17,211 nucleotides of DNA from Nanobdellota archaeon (GCA_018830685.1 JAHJRR010000077.1:1-17211); one strand, 5' to 3'. Counted from the first letter of the stretch, positions 1 to 6,804 are shown. The notes: generated by a model not told the origin, from the letters alone. Numbers and translations: made by a program.

Positions 1-1
1 A

Positions 2-304
2 AACTTGAACTCAAGTTTGAGAACTTCTGCTAATCGGCTTTATTTTGCATTTGAAAAAGCAGTTGTATCTTATCTCTGCTTTAAGAAAGTTAAAATTCCT
101 AGAAATCATCAAAAACTTTGGGAGTTGGCTGACGAATTACTAGGGGAAGGGTATTACTCGCTTTTTAGAACATTATACGATTTGAGAATGCAGGCAGATT
201 ATGGAAATATTAGTCTGTTTGTTGAACTAGATATTAAATCAATACGGGATAATTTAGATAAGGTAGAATCCTTTGTAAAGAAATTAAAAATGGACATACT
301 TTAA
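2..304 (+). CDS. HEPN-domain protein, N-terminus cut by window edge
   Basis: The frame is open to the window edge. The first start-like codon is TTG at 5, so the true start probably lies upstream and the roughly 100 visible residues are partial. The protein is helical, with an N-terminal stretch reading SANRLYFAFEKAV and later LRMQADYG. This matches the pattern of HEPN proteins that pair with minimal nucleotidyltransferases (a conserved Arg, then Asp-Tyr-Gly). The His of the RNase-type R-x4-6-H motif is not seen, so ribonuclease activity is doubtful. In known HEPN/MNT pairs the partner lies next door; here it would be upstream, outside the window. Assignment to the HEPN superfamily is by pattern; toxin or accessory role is inference. 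Confidence 0.6.
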   Translation, partial: NLNSSLRTSANRLYFAFEKAVVSYLCFKKVKIPRNHQKLWELADELLGEGYYSLFRTLYDLRMQADYGNISLFVELDIKSIRDNLDKVESFVKKLKMDIL

Positions 305-394
305 AATGGAATCAAAAATAATCAGGGATGGTCATGCACATTATGATAGTAGATTCCATACACTGTATGCATATGCAAACTGCTGTACTTAAAA

Positions 395-955
395 ATGGAG
401 AGAAAAAATAAGAGAAAATTTAGAATGGTTTTTATAGTTGTTATTTTGTTTATTATTTTAATAGGTTTTTTCAGTGCTTGGATTTTTTCAGGCAGATTCA
501 CTGGCTTTGTTTCTGACAATATAAAATCATATACTATAAGAGGAAATTCAATGTTTCCGATGTTGAAAGAGGGTGATAAGGTAAAAATCTTTTTGGGATA
601 TTACGAAACTAATGAAGTAAAGAGAAATGATGTTGTTCTAACAGAGTTTTTATGGAGAGAAAATCCTCTTCTGAAAATTGTGAGGGGATTGCCTGGAGAT
701 GAGTTAGTAATAAAAAAGTCGGATGGAGGGTTTAATATTTTTATTAATAATCAGATATTAACAAATTCTGAAGGCGTTTCTTATATCATTGATTCTAAAG
801 GAGCTAACCTTCTTGGTTTGTATGCGAAGGATTACGAAGGGAAAATTCCCGATGGCGCTTATCTTATTTTAGGAGACGATTATCTTGGTAGTTTGGATAG
901 CACCGATTTTGGGTTAGTGGGAAAATCTAATTTTAAAGGGAAAGTGGTTGGATGA
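395..955 (+). CDS. Signal peptidase I-like S26 protease, bacterial Ser/Lys type
   Basis: A 186-residue protein with one N-terminal membrane anchor (about residues 10-32) and an extracytoplasmic catalytic domain that would cleave signal peptides from Sec-exported proteins. GNSMFPMLKEGD (50-61) is box B with the nucleophile Ser52. KIVRGLPGDE (94-103) is box D, with Lys94 in the general-base position. LGDDYLGSLDSTDFG (159-173) matches box E (GDN..S.DSR..G), with Thr in place of the usual Arg. Archaeal enzymes normally resemble eukaryotic Sec11 and use His instead of Lys, so this bacterial-type version suggests horizontal transfer. No clear TATA box precedes the ATG. A short inverted repeat (catac/gtatg) lies at 357-369. 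The neighbours give no functional link. Confidence 0.82.
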   Translation: MERKNKRKFRMVFIVVILFIILIGFFSAWIFSGRFTGFVSDNIKSYTIRGNSMFPMLKEGDKVKIFLGYYETNEVKRNDVVLTEFLWRENPLLKIVRGLPGDELVIKKSDGGFNIFINNQILTNSEGVSYIIDSKGANLLGLYAKDYEGKIPDGAYLILGDDYLGSLDSTDFGLVGKSNFKGKVVG

Positions 956-1057
956 TTCTTTAATGCGTCTATGCTCTTAGTTTAATGTGAATTCGTATTT
1001 TTATTAGGGGATTCATGAATAGGAAATAGTTTTTAACAAACTCTATTCTGAGAAAAA

Positions 1058-1066
1058 TATAAAAAT
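1058..1066 (+). promoter_or_regulatory. TATA box of decayed mntA
   Basis: TATAAAAAT centred about 25 nt before the ATG at 1087, the spacing of a leaderless archaeal transcript. The promoter looks intact although the gene behind it is broken. Confidence 0.5.
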
Positions 1067-1086
1067 AAAGTTGCCTTTTGGTTTAA

Positions 1087-1386
1087 ATGAAAAAGAAAGA
1101 ATCTAATGATGTGATTGAAGAAATTAAGAAAAAATCCTTCCTGTCTTGAAGAAAAATAAAATTAAAAGAGCTGGGATTTTTGGAAGTTATGCGAGAGGAG
1201 AACAGAAAAAAAAACAGCGATATTGACATTCTGGTTCAGCTAGGTAAACCCATGGGTTTTGCATTTGCTGGTATGGTTCTTGAATTGCAGGAAATATTAA
1301 ATAAGAAAGTGGATTTAGTAACTTACAAATATATTCATCCAAAATTGAAGAATCGAATATTACAGGAGGAAGTAAAAATATTATGA
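1087..1386 (+). pseudogene. MntA-like minimal nucleotidyltransferase antitoxin, two frameshifts
   Basis: The ATG at 1087 opens a frame that stops at 1147-1149. The next frame carries on as ILPVLKKNKIKRAGIFGSYA, and a third frame continues as NSDIDILVQLGKP to the end. Joined, these give a normal MNT domain with GSYARGE followed by S-D-I-D, the metal-binding signature of MntA-type proteins that modify their HepT partner. The first shift lies in the A6 run 1129-1134 (seven would restore frame). The second lies in the A9 run 1206-1214 (eight would restore frame). The stop overlaps the hepT ATG as ATGA (1383-1386), the usual operon arrangement. Recent decay is most likely; sequencing error in homopolymers is the alternative. 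Confidence 0.75.
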
Positions 1387-1715
1387 AGAGAGACATAAAC
1401 CTTTTTTTAGAAGATATAATTGAACAAATTTAATTAATAGAAGGTTCTTTGGATTCAAAGGATAAGCTTATGAAAGATAAAAATTTAAGAGATGCTACTG
1501 TAAGAAGATTAGAGATTATTGGAGAGGAAGTTAAGAATATACCTGATTATTTTAGGAAAAAGTATATAGATATTGAATGGAAAAAAATTGCAGGAACAAA
1601 AGACATAATGATTCATGCTTATTTTAATGTTGATTTAGACATAGTCTGGAAAATTGTTAAAGATGATTTGCCTTTACTTAAAAGACAAATAGAACAAATT
1701 CTTGAGAAAAATTAA
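1383..1715 (+). pseudogene. HepT-like HEPN ribonuclease toxin with in-frame stop
   Basis: Starts at an ATG overlapping the end of the mntA remnant. After MKRDINLFLEDIIEQI a TAA codon at 1431-1433 interrupts the frame, which then runs open to 1715 as a normal HepT body (LEIIGEEVKNIP, IEWKKIAG, VDLDIVWKIV). Full length would be about 110 residues, as in the family. The RNase signature R-x4-H-x-Y appears as K-DIMI-H-A-Y, so the catalytic Arg is Lys. A nonsense codon, a changed catalytic residue and a frameshifted antitoxin all say this module is dead. A shortened protein could start only at the TTG at 1449. Confidence 0.78.
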
Positions 1716-1770
1716 AGCTTCTCGCAAACTAGCAAGAACAATCTTGTGGGAAGATGATTGGGTGAGAAAA

Positions 1771-1780
1771 GTATAAAAAT
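1771..1780 (+). promoter_or_regulatory. Orphan TATA-like box
   Basis: GTATAAAAAT with no usable reading frame behind it: the only nearby ATG (1787) is followed directly by TAG. It may be a leftover promoter of a lost gene or chance in AT-rich DNA. Confidence 0.2.
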
Positions 1781-1901
1781 AAATTCATGTAGATTAAACT
1801 CAATTAGCAGATCCTAATAATTTTTTCGGATAAATTAGAGCGTAGCGAGGGAGAATTTAACTGGGGCATTTTAGGATGTTTTGAAGTCTGTTCTAGAAAA
1901 A

Positions 1902-1926
1902 CTTATAAACTATAGTAATTCTATAG
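1902..1926 (+). promoter_or_regulatory. mazEF promoter with inverted-repeat operator candidate
   Basis: CTTATAAAC (1902-1910) is centred about 25 nt before the ATG at 1931, implying a leaderless transcript. Between box and start, CTATAG occurs twice (1910-1915 and 1921-1926) with a 5-nt spacer. This is an inverted repeat placed where an autoregulating antitoxin would block the polymerase. Confidence 0.5.
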
Positions 1927-1930
1927 AATT

Positions 1931-2161
1931 ATGGTCACAACAATTCAGATAAATGAAAATGTAAAAAAAGCCTTGGACCGGATGAAGTCTAATAAAGAAA
2001 CCTATGAAGAAGTAATCTTGAATCTTATGAATTCTTTTGAAAAATTGAAAAGGGAGCAAGAAGGATTGCTTATTGAGGGTTATAAAGAAATGGCAGAAGA
2101 AGGTTTGGAAATTAATAAGGAATTTGAAGCAATTGAAGGGGAGCTTGGTTGGAATTGGTAA
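1931..2161 (+). CDS. MazE-like antitoxin
   Basis: 76 residues. The N-terminus (TTIQINENVKKALDRMK, then TYEEVILNLM) resembles the short DNA-binding strand-helix-helix of archaeal VapB-type proteins. The C-terminus (EGYKEMAEEGLEINKEFEAI) resembles the acidic tail by which MazE antitoxins wrap MazF. It ends one nucleotide before the toxin ATG at 2163, the usual antitoxin-first order. Its likely job is to neutralise the downstream MazF and repress the operon. The frame is intact. Family placement rests on the tail and on the neighbour. Confidence 0.7.
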   Translation: MVTTIQINENVKKALDRMKSNKETYEEVILNLMNSFEKLKREQEGLLIEGYKEMAEEGLEINKEFEAIEGELGWNW

Positions 2162-2162
2162 A

Positions 2163-2510
2163 ATGTTGAATATAAAAAGAGGAGATATTTTTTTAATTAA
2201 TTTAGAACCTGTTAGAGGAAGTAAGCAGGGGGGAGTAAGACCTTGTTTAATTATTCAAAATAATTATGGGAATCGATATAGTCCTTTGACGATTATTGCA
2301 CCGATTACTTCAAGAGTTTATGAAAAAGAATTTCCTACTAATGTTTTTCTTCTAAAAAAAGATTCTGGCTTGGATAAAGATTCTACCGTCTTATTGAATC
2401 AGGTAAGAACAATTGATAAAAAAAGATTAATAAAGAAAGTTGTGGAGTTGGATGTACTAATTATGAAGAAGATTAATAAAGCATTGATGGTCAGTCTTGA
2501 GTTAAACTGA
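2163..2510 (+). CDS. MazF/PemK-family endoribonuclease toxin
   Basis: 115 residues, the usual MazF length. The N-terminus has the family pattern RGDIFLINLEPVRGSKQGG followed by VRPCLIIQN, which forms the barrel and the catalytic Arg region. APITSR and LLNQVRTIDKKRL follow in the expected order. MazF toxins cleave mRNA at short sequence motifs when the antitoxin is degraded. The ATG at 2163 is chosen because the frame is open further upstream only inside mazE, and this start gives the standard N-terminus one base after the mazE stop. Intact and probably functional with the preceding gene. Confidence 0.88.
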   Translation: MLNIKRGDIFLINLEPVRGSKQGGVRPCLIIQNNYGNRYSPLTIIAPITSRVYEKEFPTNVFLLKKDSGLDKDSTVLLNQVRTIDKKRLIKKVVELDVLIMKKINKALMVSLELN

Positions 2511-2588
2511 TAAATACCGTCGGCAAATTTGGTTCATTTGTTCTCTTATTGGAAAAATTAAGAGGATAAGACTATATAATTATAATTG

Positions 2589-2597
2589 TTTTTTTTT
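2589..2597 (+). terminator. Oligo-T terminator after mazF
   Basis: A run of nine T on the coding strand in the gap between mazF and L15e. Archaeal RNA polymerase terminates on such U-tracts without needing a hairpin. Confidence 0.45.
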
Positions 2598-2708
2598 AGA
2601 TTTTTGATTAATAGATTTTATAATTAGACATGGTGAACTAATTTTTAGTCAATCAAATTTCCTATGGACATATATCTTTTAGATATGCACTTTTTCAAGT
2701 AAGTAAGA

Positions 2709-2716
2709 TTTAAAAA
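2709..2716 (+). promoter_or_regulatory. TATA box of the L15e gene
   Basis: TTTAAAAA centred about 26 nt before the ATG at 2738, with no ribosome-binding site between, so the transcript is probably leaderless. Confidence 0.55.
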
Positions 2717-2737
2717 CCAAATTTTTCTCAGTAAGTT

Positions 2738-3310
2738 ATGGTTAAAGGATTGTATCACTATTTGAAACAGGCGTGGAAGAAGCCTGACGTTAAGATACTT
2801 CGGGAGCGAATGATAGAATGGCGTGCGTCGCCGGTTTTTGTTAAAGTAGATAAGCCGTTGAGGTTGGACAGAGCTCGGGCTTTGGGATATAAGGATAAAA
2901 AGGGGTTTGTTGTTGTTCGTGTTCGAATTGGTCGAGGAGGGCACAAGAGACATAGACCAAATGCTGGAAGAAGAAGTAAGAGACTTCACGCTAGAAAGAA
3001 TCTGAGAATGAGCTATAAGTGGATTGCAGAGCAGAGAGTGGATAGGAAGTTTACTAATCTTGAAGTTTTGAATTCTTATTTAATTGGAAAGGACGGAGTT
3101 AATTATTTCTATGAGGTAATTCTTGTTGACCCTGAAAGGCCAGAGATAAAGAACGATTCTAATATGTCTTGGATAGGAAAGCCCGGGAATAGAGGAAGAG
3201 CTTTTAGAGGATTGACTAGTGCTGGAAAGAAGTCTAGGGGGATGAGTACTAAGTCTAGAGAGCTTAAAGTAAGGCCAAGTTTAAGGGCTCAGAAGAGAAG
3301 AGGAAAGTAA
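2738..3310 (+). CDS. rpl15e: Large-subunit ribosomal protein L15e
   Basis: 190 residues, close to the archaeal/eukaryotic norm. Diagnostic stretches include the start MVKGLYHYLKQAWKKP, then RLDRARALGYK, RIGRGGHKRHRPNAGRRSKR, YKWIAEQRVDRKF, YFYEVILVDP and FRGLTSAGKKSRG. The protein is strongly basic, as expected for an rRNA-binding component of the 50S subunit. L15e has no bacterial homologue, so it is the clearest marker that the window is archaeal. It has its own promoter and stands alone, with accessory toxin genes on both sides. Confidence 0.97.
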   Translation: MVKGLYHYLKQAWKKPDVKILRERMIEWRASPVFVKVDKPLRLDRARALGYKDKKGFVVVRVRIGRGGHKRHRPNAGRRSKRLHARKNLRMSYKWIAEQRVDRKFTNLEVLNSYLIGKDGVNYFYEVILVDPERPEIKNDSNMSWIGKPGNRGRAFRGLTSAGKKSRGMSTKSRELKVRPSLRAQKRRGK

Positions 3311-3317
3311 TTTTTTT
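3311..3317 (+). terminator. Oligo-T terminator after L15e
   Basis: A run of seven T immediately after the L15e stop codon, consistent with intrinsic archaeal termination. Confidence 0.4.
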
Positions 3318-3390
3318 GAAGAGGTGGAAGTGTTTCTTTCAAGCGTCGTCATTGTAGGGCAGAAAAAAGAAATAAGTCTTTTGCATAAGA

Positions 3391-3399
3391 TATATAAAT
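3391..3399 (+). promoter_or_regulatory. TATA box of relB-like gene
   Basis: TATATAAAT centred about 25 nt before the ATG at 3420. This spacing fixes the internal ATG, not the more distal GTG/TTG-type start at 3324, as the real start. Confidence 0.55.
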
Positions 3400-3419
3400 C
3401 ATTTGTTTTTAATCAGATT

Positions 3420-3557
3420 ATGGAAGAGATAGTAAAAATCCCTCGAGAAGAATATGAAAAGTTAAAATTGCAGGCGAATATAGATGTTGAACTTTTGAAG
3501 CAATTAATGGAGAGTTTTAAGGATATTAAGGAAGGAAGAATTGAAAGGGTCAGGTAG
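3420..3557 (+). CDS. RelB-like antitoxin, 45 aa
   Basis: Short protein MEEIVKIPREEYEKLKLQAN continuing into VELLKQLMESFKDIKEGRIE. The pattern (a strand, EYEKLK, then an amphipathic helix ending in DIKEGRI-x-R) is that of tiny archaeal antitoxins that normally precede a RelE-type toxin. The frame could be extended to 3324, but the added residues are not antitoxin-like and the TATA box at 3391 points to this ATG. Unusually, the candidate toxin lies on the opposite strand, tail to tail, the two overlapping by 8 bp, so the pair is not an operon. Confidence 0.65.
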   Translation: MEEIVKIPREEYEKLKLQANIDVELLKQLMESFKDIKEGRIERVR

Positions 3558-3876
3558 ATTTGTCTTTTTTTATTAAATTTTCTAATTCTTGTTTAAAGAA
3601 ATCTAGTAATAATCTTATTGTGTTAATCGTTTTTTGCTGGTCTTTTTTGTTACTAATTCCTGCCATAAATACTGATTGTAGATTCTCGTAAACTAAATAG
3701 TAAATTCTATAATTTTCATATCTTTTTTCTCGGAACCAATTTACTCCTAAGGGTTTTCCAGAATAAGGAGTCTTAACAAGTTCATCTTTAATCTTTTCCA
3801 CCCTATCTTGAAGACTTTTATTAAATTTAGATAATTCTTGTTTAAATCTGATAGATTGATAAATTTTGTAATCCGT
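3550..3876 (-). CDS. RelE/ParE-like toxin, start codon apparently lost (ACG)
   Basis: A conventional call would start at GTG 3801 (83 aa), but homology-like sequence goes on upstream in the same frame: YKIYQSIRFKQELSKF, then NKSLQDR. The body has the RelE pattern SGKPLGVNWFREKRYENYRI, then YYLVYE and NKKDQQKTI. With the upstream part the protein is about 108 residues, a normal RelE length. No ATG, GTG or TTG exists there, yet ACG at 3876-3874 lies about 26 nt after a minus-strand TATA box, exactly where a leaderless ATG would be. One T-to-C change would explain this. The gene may be inactive, poorly translated from ACG, or truncated. Confidence 0.68.
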   Translation of the reverse strand, partial: TDYKIYQSIRFKQELSKFNKSLQDRVEKIKDELVKTPYSGKPLGVNWFREKRYENYRIYYLVYENLQSVFMAGISNKKDQQKTINTIRLLLDFFKQELENLIKKDKST

Positions 3877-3897
3877 AAAATAATTTATTCTCTTAAA

Positions 3898-3906
3898 GTT
3901 ATAAGT
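3898..3906 (-). promoter_or_regulatory. TATA box of relE-like gene
   Basis: Minus-strand ACTTATAAC about 26 nt before the ACG codon at 3876. It is the basis for placing the original start there. Confidence 0.5.
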
Positions 3907-3977
3907 TCTTCTCTTTTATTCTAGATAAACAAACTTAAAAACATCTATGTCTTCTATGAATCATCTCAGAGGTGTGT

Positions 3978-5699
3978 ATGAAATATCTTAAACTTGCGGA
4001 ATTTTATGAAGAAGCTAGTGACACGACGAAGAGGCTAGAAAAGATAGAGATTCTTTCTAAATTTTTGAAGCAGCTTGATGAGTGTGATAGAGATGTTCTT
4101 TATCTTTTGATGGGGGATATCTACCCAGAATATGATGATAGGAAGATTGGGATAAGTAATCAGTTGGCTTTGAAGTGTATTGCAAAATCTACAGGGATAA
4201 ATGAGAAAGATGTTTTGAAAGAGTGGAAGAACATTGGAGATTTAGGGAGGGTTGCGGAGAAATTGGTTTCTAATAAAAAACAGTCGACCCTTGGAGGCAA
4301 AGGTGTTCTTACTACGGACAAAGTTATTGATAATTTAAGGAAGCTTCCGGGGTTGGTTGGAAAAGGAACTGTGGGAAAGAAGATTTCTCTGATTACTGAG
4401 TTGTTGACCTCTGCATCTTCCATTGAGGCACTTTATCTTGTTAGGACACTTATTGGTGATTTGAGGATTGGTGTTAAGGAAAGTACAATAAGAGATTCTA
4501 TCTCATCTGCGTTTTTTAATAGTGAGGAAGGTGCTTCTAAAAAGATTCAGGATGCTATTGATAAGACAAATGATATTGCTGCGGTTTTTGATATTGCCGC
4601 GAAGAAGAAACTCTCTGGATTCAATAAACTAAAATTGGAAGTGGGTAAACCGATAAAAGTTATGCTTGCGGAAAAAGCACTTACGATTGAGGATGCTTTT
4701 GTTTCTGTTGGGAAGCCGTGTGCCGTGGAGTATAAGTATGATGGATTTAGAATGTTGATTCATAAGGAGGGAGATAAGGTAATGTTTTTTACAAGGAACT
4801 TAGAGAATGTGTCGAGCCAGTTCCCAGAGGTTGTAGATTACATTAAGAAATATGTTAAAGGAAAATCTTTTATCCTTGATTCTGAGGCGGTTGGTTTTAA
4901 CAAGAAGACTAAAGAGTATAAGCCTTTCCAAGAGATAAGTCAGAGAATTAGAAGGAAGTATAATATTGAGAAATTGCGGGATGAACTTCCAGTAGAGATT
5001 AATGTTTTTGATATTTTGTTTTATGAGGGCAAGTCTCTTTTGAGTGAGCCGTTTCAGAAGAGAAGTGTTTTAGTTAGGAAGATTGTTAAGAACCACCCTT
5101 ATAAGATTGTTACATCGAAACAGATAATTACTTCTGATGAGAAAAAGGCGGAGGCGTTTTATAAGAAGGCTTTGGGGGACAATCAGGAGGGGGCGATGTT
5201 TAAGAATTTAAGTGCGGGTTATCAACCCGGTCGTAGAGTTGGACATATGTTAAAGATTAAACCTGAGTCAAAAGATCTTGATTTGGTCATAACAGGTGGA
5301 GAGTATGGAACTGGTAAGAGGAGTGGTTGGTTGTCTAGTTTTATTCTTTCGTGTAGAGGAAAGAAGGGAGAGTTTTTGGAAGTTGGAAAAATGGGAACAG
5401 GAATAAAAGAAAAATCTACTTTAGATACTGGTGAAGACATCTCGTTTAATGAACTTACTGAGAAATTGAAGCCGTATTTTTTGAAAGAGAGCGGGAGGAC
5501 TGTTAAGATAAAACCTAAGATTGTTGTTTCAGTTACATATCAGGAGATTCAGAATTCTCCTAATTACAATTCGGGGTTTGCTCTACGTTTTCCTCGGTTT
5601 ACCGCTTTACGTCCAGACAGGAGTCCAGATAGTGTTAGTACGCTTGAAGAGTTGAAGAAAGATTATGATTCTCAGAAGAGGAATTGGAGATATGGTTAA
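3978..5699 (+). CDS. lig: ATP-dependent DNA ligase
   Basis: 573 residues, typical for archaeal replicative ligases. It seals nicks and joins Okazaki fragments by way of an enzyme-AMP intermediate. The N-terminal third is the helical DNA-binding domain (e.g. LLMGDIYPEYDDRKIGIS, RTLIGDLRIGVKESTIR). The nucleotidyltransferase domain carries the active site EYKYDGFR with Lys253, motif III DSEAVGF (Glu303) and motif V MLKIKPES (Lys426/428). The OB-fold follows, with SVTYQEIQNSPNYNSGFALR and the closing RFPRFTALRPDRS. GAGGTG (3969-3974) is a Shine-Dalgarno site 3 nt before the chosen ATG; a start at GTG 3972 would overlap it. AAACTTAAAA at 3931-3940 is a TATA candidate. The ATG of the next gene overlaps the stop. 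Confidence 0.96.
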   Translation: MKYLKLAEFYEEASDTTKRLEKIEILSKFLKQLDECDRDVLYLLMGDIYPEYDDRKIGISNQLALKCIAKSTGINEKDVLKEWKNIGDLGRVAEKLVSNKKQSTLGGKGVLTTDKVIDNLRKLPGLVGKGTVGKKISLITELLTSASSIEALYLVRTLIGDLRIGVKESTIRDSISSAFFNSEEGASKKIQDAIDKTNDIAAVFDIAAKKKLSGFNKLKLEVGKPIKVMLAEKALTIEDAFVSVGKPCAVEYKYDGFRMLIHKEGDKVMFFTRNLENVSSQFPEVVDYIKKYVKGKSFILDSEAVGFNKKTKEYKPFQEISQRIRRKYNIEKLRDELPVEINVFDILFYEGKSLLSEPFQKRSVLVRKIVKNHPYKIVTSKQIITSDEKKAEAFYKKALGDNQEGAMFKNLSAGYQPGRRVGHMLKIKPESKDLDLVITGGEYGTGKRSGWLSSFILSCRGKKGEFLEVGKMGTGIKEKSTLDTGEDISFNELTEKLKPYFLKESGRTVKIKPKIVVSVTYQEIQNSPNYNSGFALRFPRFTALRPDRSPDSVSTLEELKKDYDSQKRNWRYG

Positions 5700-6021
5700 G
5701 GTTTATGATTATGGGAAACACATCTCTATTAAGTCTAAAGGCTTGACTACGTCTGCTTCTCTTGGAGTTGAATTACCCTTGAAGAAAATAAGTTCTCTTT
5801 CTAATACAAAATTTCATTCTCAGACGAATGGTATTTTAACGATGGAAATTAAAAAATTAGGAGTTGAAATTTTGATTTTTTCTAATGGAAATTTGATTTT
5901 TAATGGTGCGAAAACCTTGGAGGATAATTATAAGGCCTTGGATTTTTTGATTAAAAATCTTAGTAGAATTGAAATAAAAGTAAAAAGAAAAGCTCGTTTG
6001 ACTGTTCAGAATCTTGCATGA
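5692..6021 (+). CDS. Single-repeat TBP-domain protein
   Basis: 109 residues, translationally coupled to the ligase (ATGGTTAA, 5692-5699). It aligns with one repeat of TATA-binding protein: TTSASLGVELPLKKISSL corresponds to TTSLEKPIPLTKLART in the TBP at 6805. LIFSNGNLIFNGAK corresponds to LVFSSGNLVCTGTK, and LIKNLSRIEI and LTVQNLA follow in order. Normal TBP has two such repeats; here only one is present, ending where the second would start. The FPG motif that supplies one DNA-kinking Phe is TNG, but the Phe of the second kink motif is kept. It could form a homodimeric saddle or bind DNA with the ligase. Function is unknown; the fold assignment is by eye. Confidence 0.68.
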   Translation: MVKVYDYGKHISIKSKGLTTSASLGVELPLKKISSLSNTKFHSQTNGILTMEIKKLGVEILIFSNGNLIFNGAKTLEDNYKALDFLIKNLSRIEIKVKRKARLTVQNLA

Positions 6022-6028
6022 GGAAATC

Positions 6029-6037
6029 TTTATAAAC
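6029..6037 (+). promoter_or_regulatory. TATA box of DUF2683-type antitoxin
   Basis: TTTATAAAC about 28 nt before the ATG at 6061, so the transcript is probably leaderless. Confidence 0.5.
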
Positions 6038-6060
6038 ATTATGATTCGTTATAATTTATT

Positions 6061-6306
6061 ATGGTTCAGACAATCATTGATTTGGATGAGAACGAGGATA
6101 GGATTCTCAACATAGTGAAGGCTCAGTATAACTTTAAAAACAAATCTCAAGCTGCACAATTGATATTGAAACTTTATGGAGAAAATTTTTTAGAACCTGA
6201 ATTGAGACCAGAGTTTTTGGCTGAGCTTAAGGGAATAAAAAAGGAGAAGCATGGCCCTACTTTTAATTCTATTGATGAATTGAGAAAACATATAGAATCC
6301 ATGTAA
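6061..6306 (+). CDS. DUF2683-type ribbon-helix-helix antitoxin
   Basis: 81 residues. MVQTIIDLDENEDRILNIVK and then NKSQAAQLIL form a short strand and two helices as in ribbon-helix-helix repressors. LEPELRPEFLAELKGI and SIDELRKHIE form the C-terminal tail typical of the archaeal DUF2683 family. Such proteins commonly precede RelE-type toxins, and here a broken toxin gene starts one nucleotide after the stop. Expected role: toxin neutralisation and autorepression. With the toxin frameshifted, the antitoxin may be an orphan. The frame is intact. Confidence 0.72.
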   Translation: MVQTIIDLDENEDRILNIVKAQYNFKNKSQAAQLILKLYGENFLEPELRPEFLAELKGIKKEKHGPTFNSIDELRKHIESM

Positions 6307-6307
6307 A

Positions 6308-6591
6308 ATGCGTTCTTATAATACAAGCGAGAAGTTAGATAAGATTCTTTTGAAATTATTAAAAAAGATAAGAAATTATATGAACAGATTTTGAGGAAGA
6401 TTAGAGAAATAGTTAACTCAGAATCGATTGAATCTTATAAAAATTTAAGGTATAATATGAAAGACTCGAAGAGAGTGCATATTGGGCATTTTGTTTTGGT
6501 TTTTAATTATGATAAGAAAAAAGATTTTTTGTCATTTGAAACTTTTAAGCATCATGATGATATTTACCGAAGGGGGTTGATTTTCATTTAA
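6308..6591 (+). pseudogene. RelE-like toxin, frameshifted in an A6 run
   Basis: The ATG at 6308 begins MRSYNTSEKLDKILLKLLKK and then stops early. Restoring one A in the run 6361-6366 joins it to DKKLYEQILRKIREIV, YKNLRYNMKDSKRVHIGHFV, LVFNYD and FKHHDDIYRR. The joined protein is about 94 residues, the size and pattern of archaeal RelE-family mRNA interferases (KNLRY, KRVHI..FVLVF, HHDDIY). The gap to the antitoxin stop is one base. A real inactivating mutation, a homopolymer sequencing error, or programmed slippage would all look like this. Only the 3' part is found as an ORF by standard calling. Confidence 0.72.
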
Positions 6592-6775
6592 GTATTGTTT
6601 GACAAGGAATCTTTGTTTAAAATTTACTCACATCTGCTCGAAAATAAAAATTGATAATAAAAACAAATGCAGATTTAGGTTAACATAATAAATAAATTGT
6701 GAGCGAAGCAAATGTAATGCTCAATCAACTTATTAAAGTTCAGCTCTCTAAATAAGTTTTTCCTTTATAAACACC

Positions 6776-6785
6776 TTTATAAATA
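6776..6785 (+). promoter_or_regulatory. TATA box of tbp
   Basis: TTTATAAATA centred 24-25 nt before the ATG at 6805. A second similar box (TTTATAAA, 6764-6771) lies just upstream. Two adjacent strong boxes before the gene for the TATA-binding protein itself would allow autoregulation, which is inference. Confidence 0.55.
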
Positions 6786-6804
6786 CATTTTCCTTATTTT
6801 GTAA

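Noticed and set aside
306..392. 28-codon ORF (MESKIIRDGHAH...) between the HEPN gene and the signal peptidase gene
   Set aside because: Very short, no recognisable pattern, no promoter or ribosome-binding site; likely chance.
1087..6591. Explaining all frameshifts as sequencing error
   Set aside because: Cannot be excluded for single sites, but the HepT nonsense codon, its Lys-for-Arg change and the ACG start are substitutions, and an A8 run in the MCM intein is in frame.
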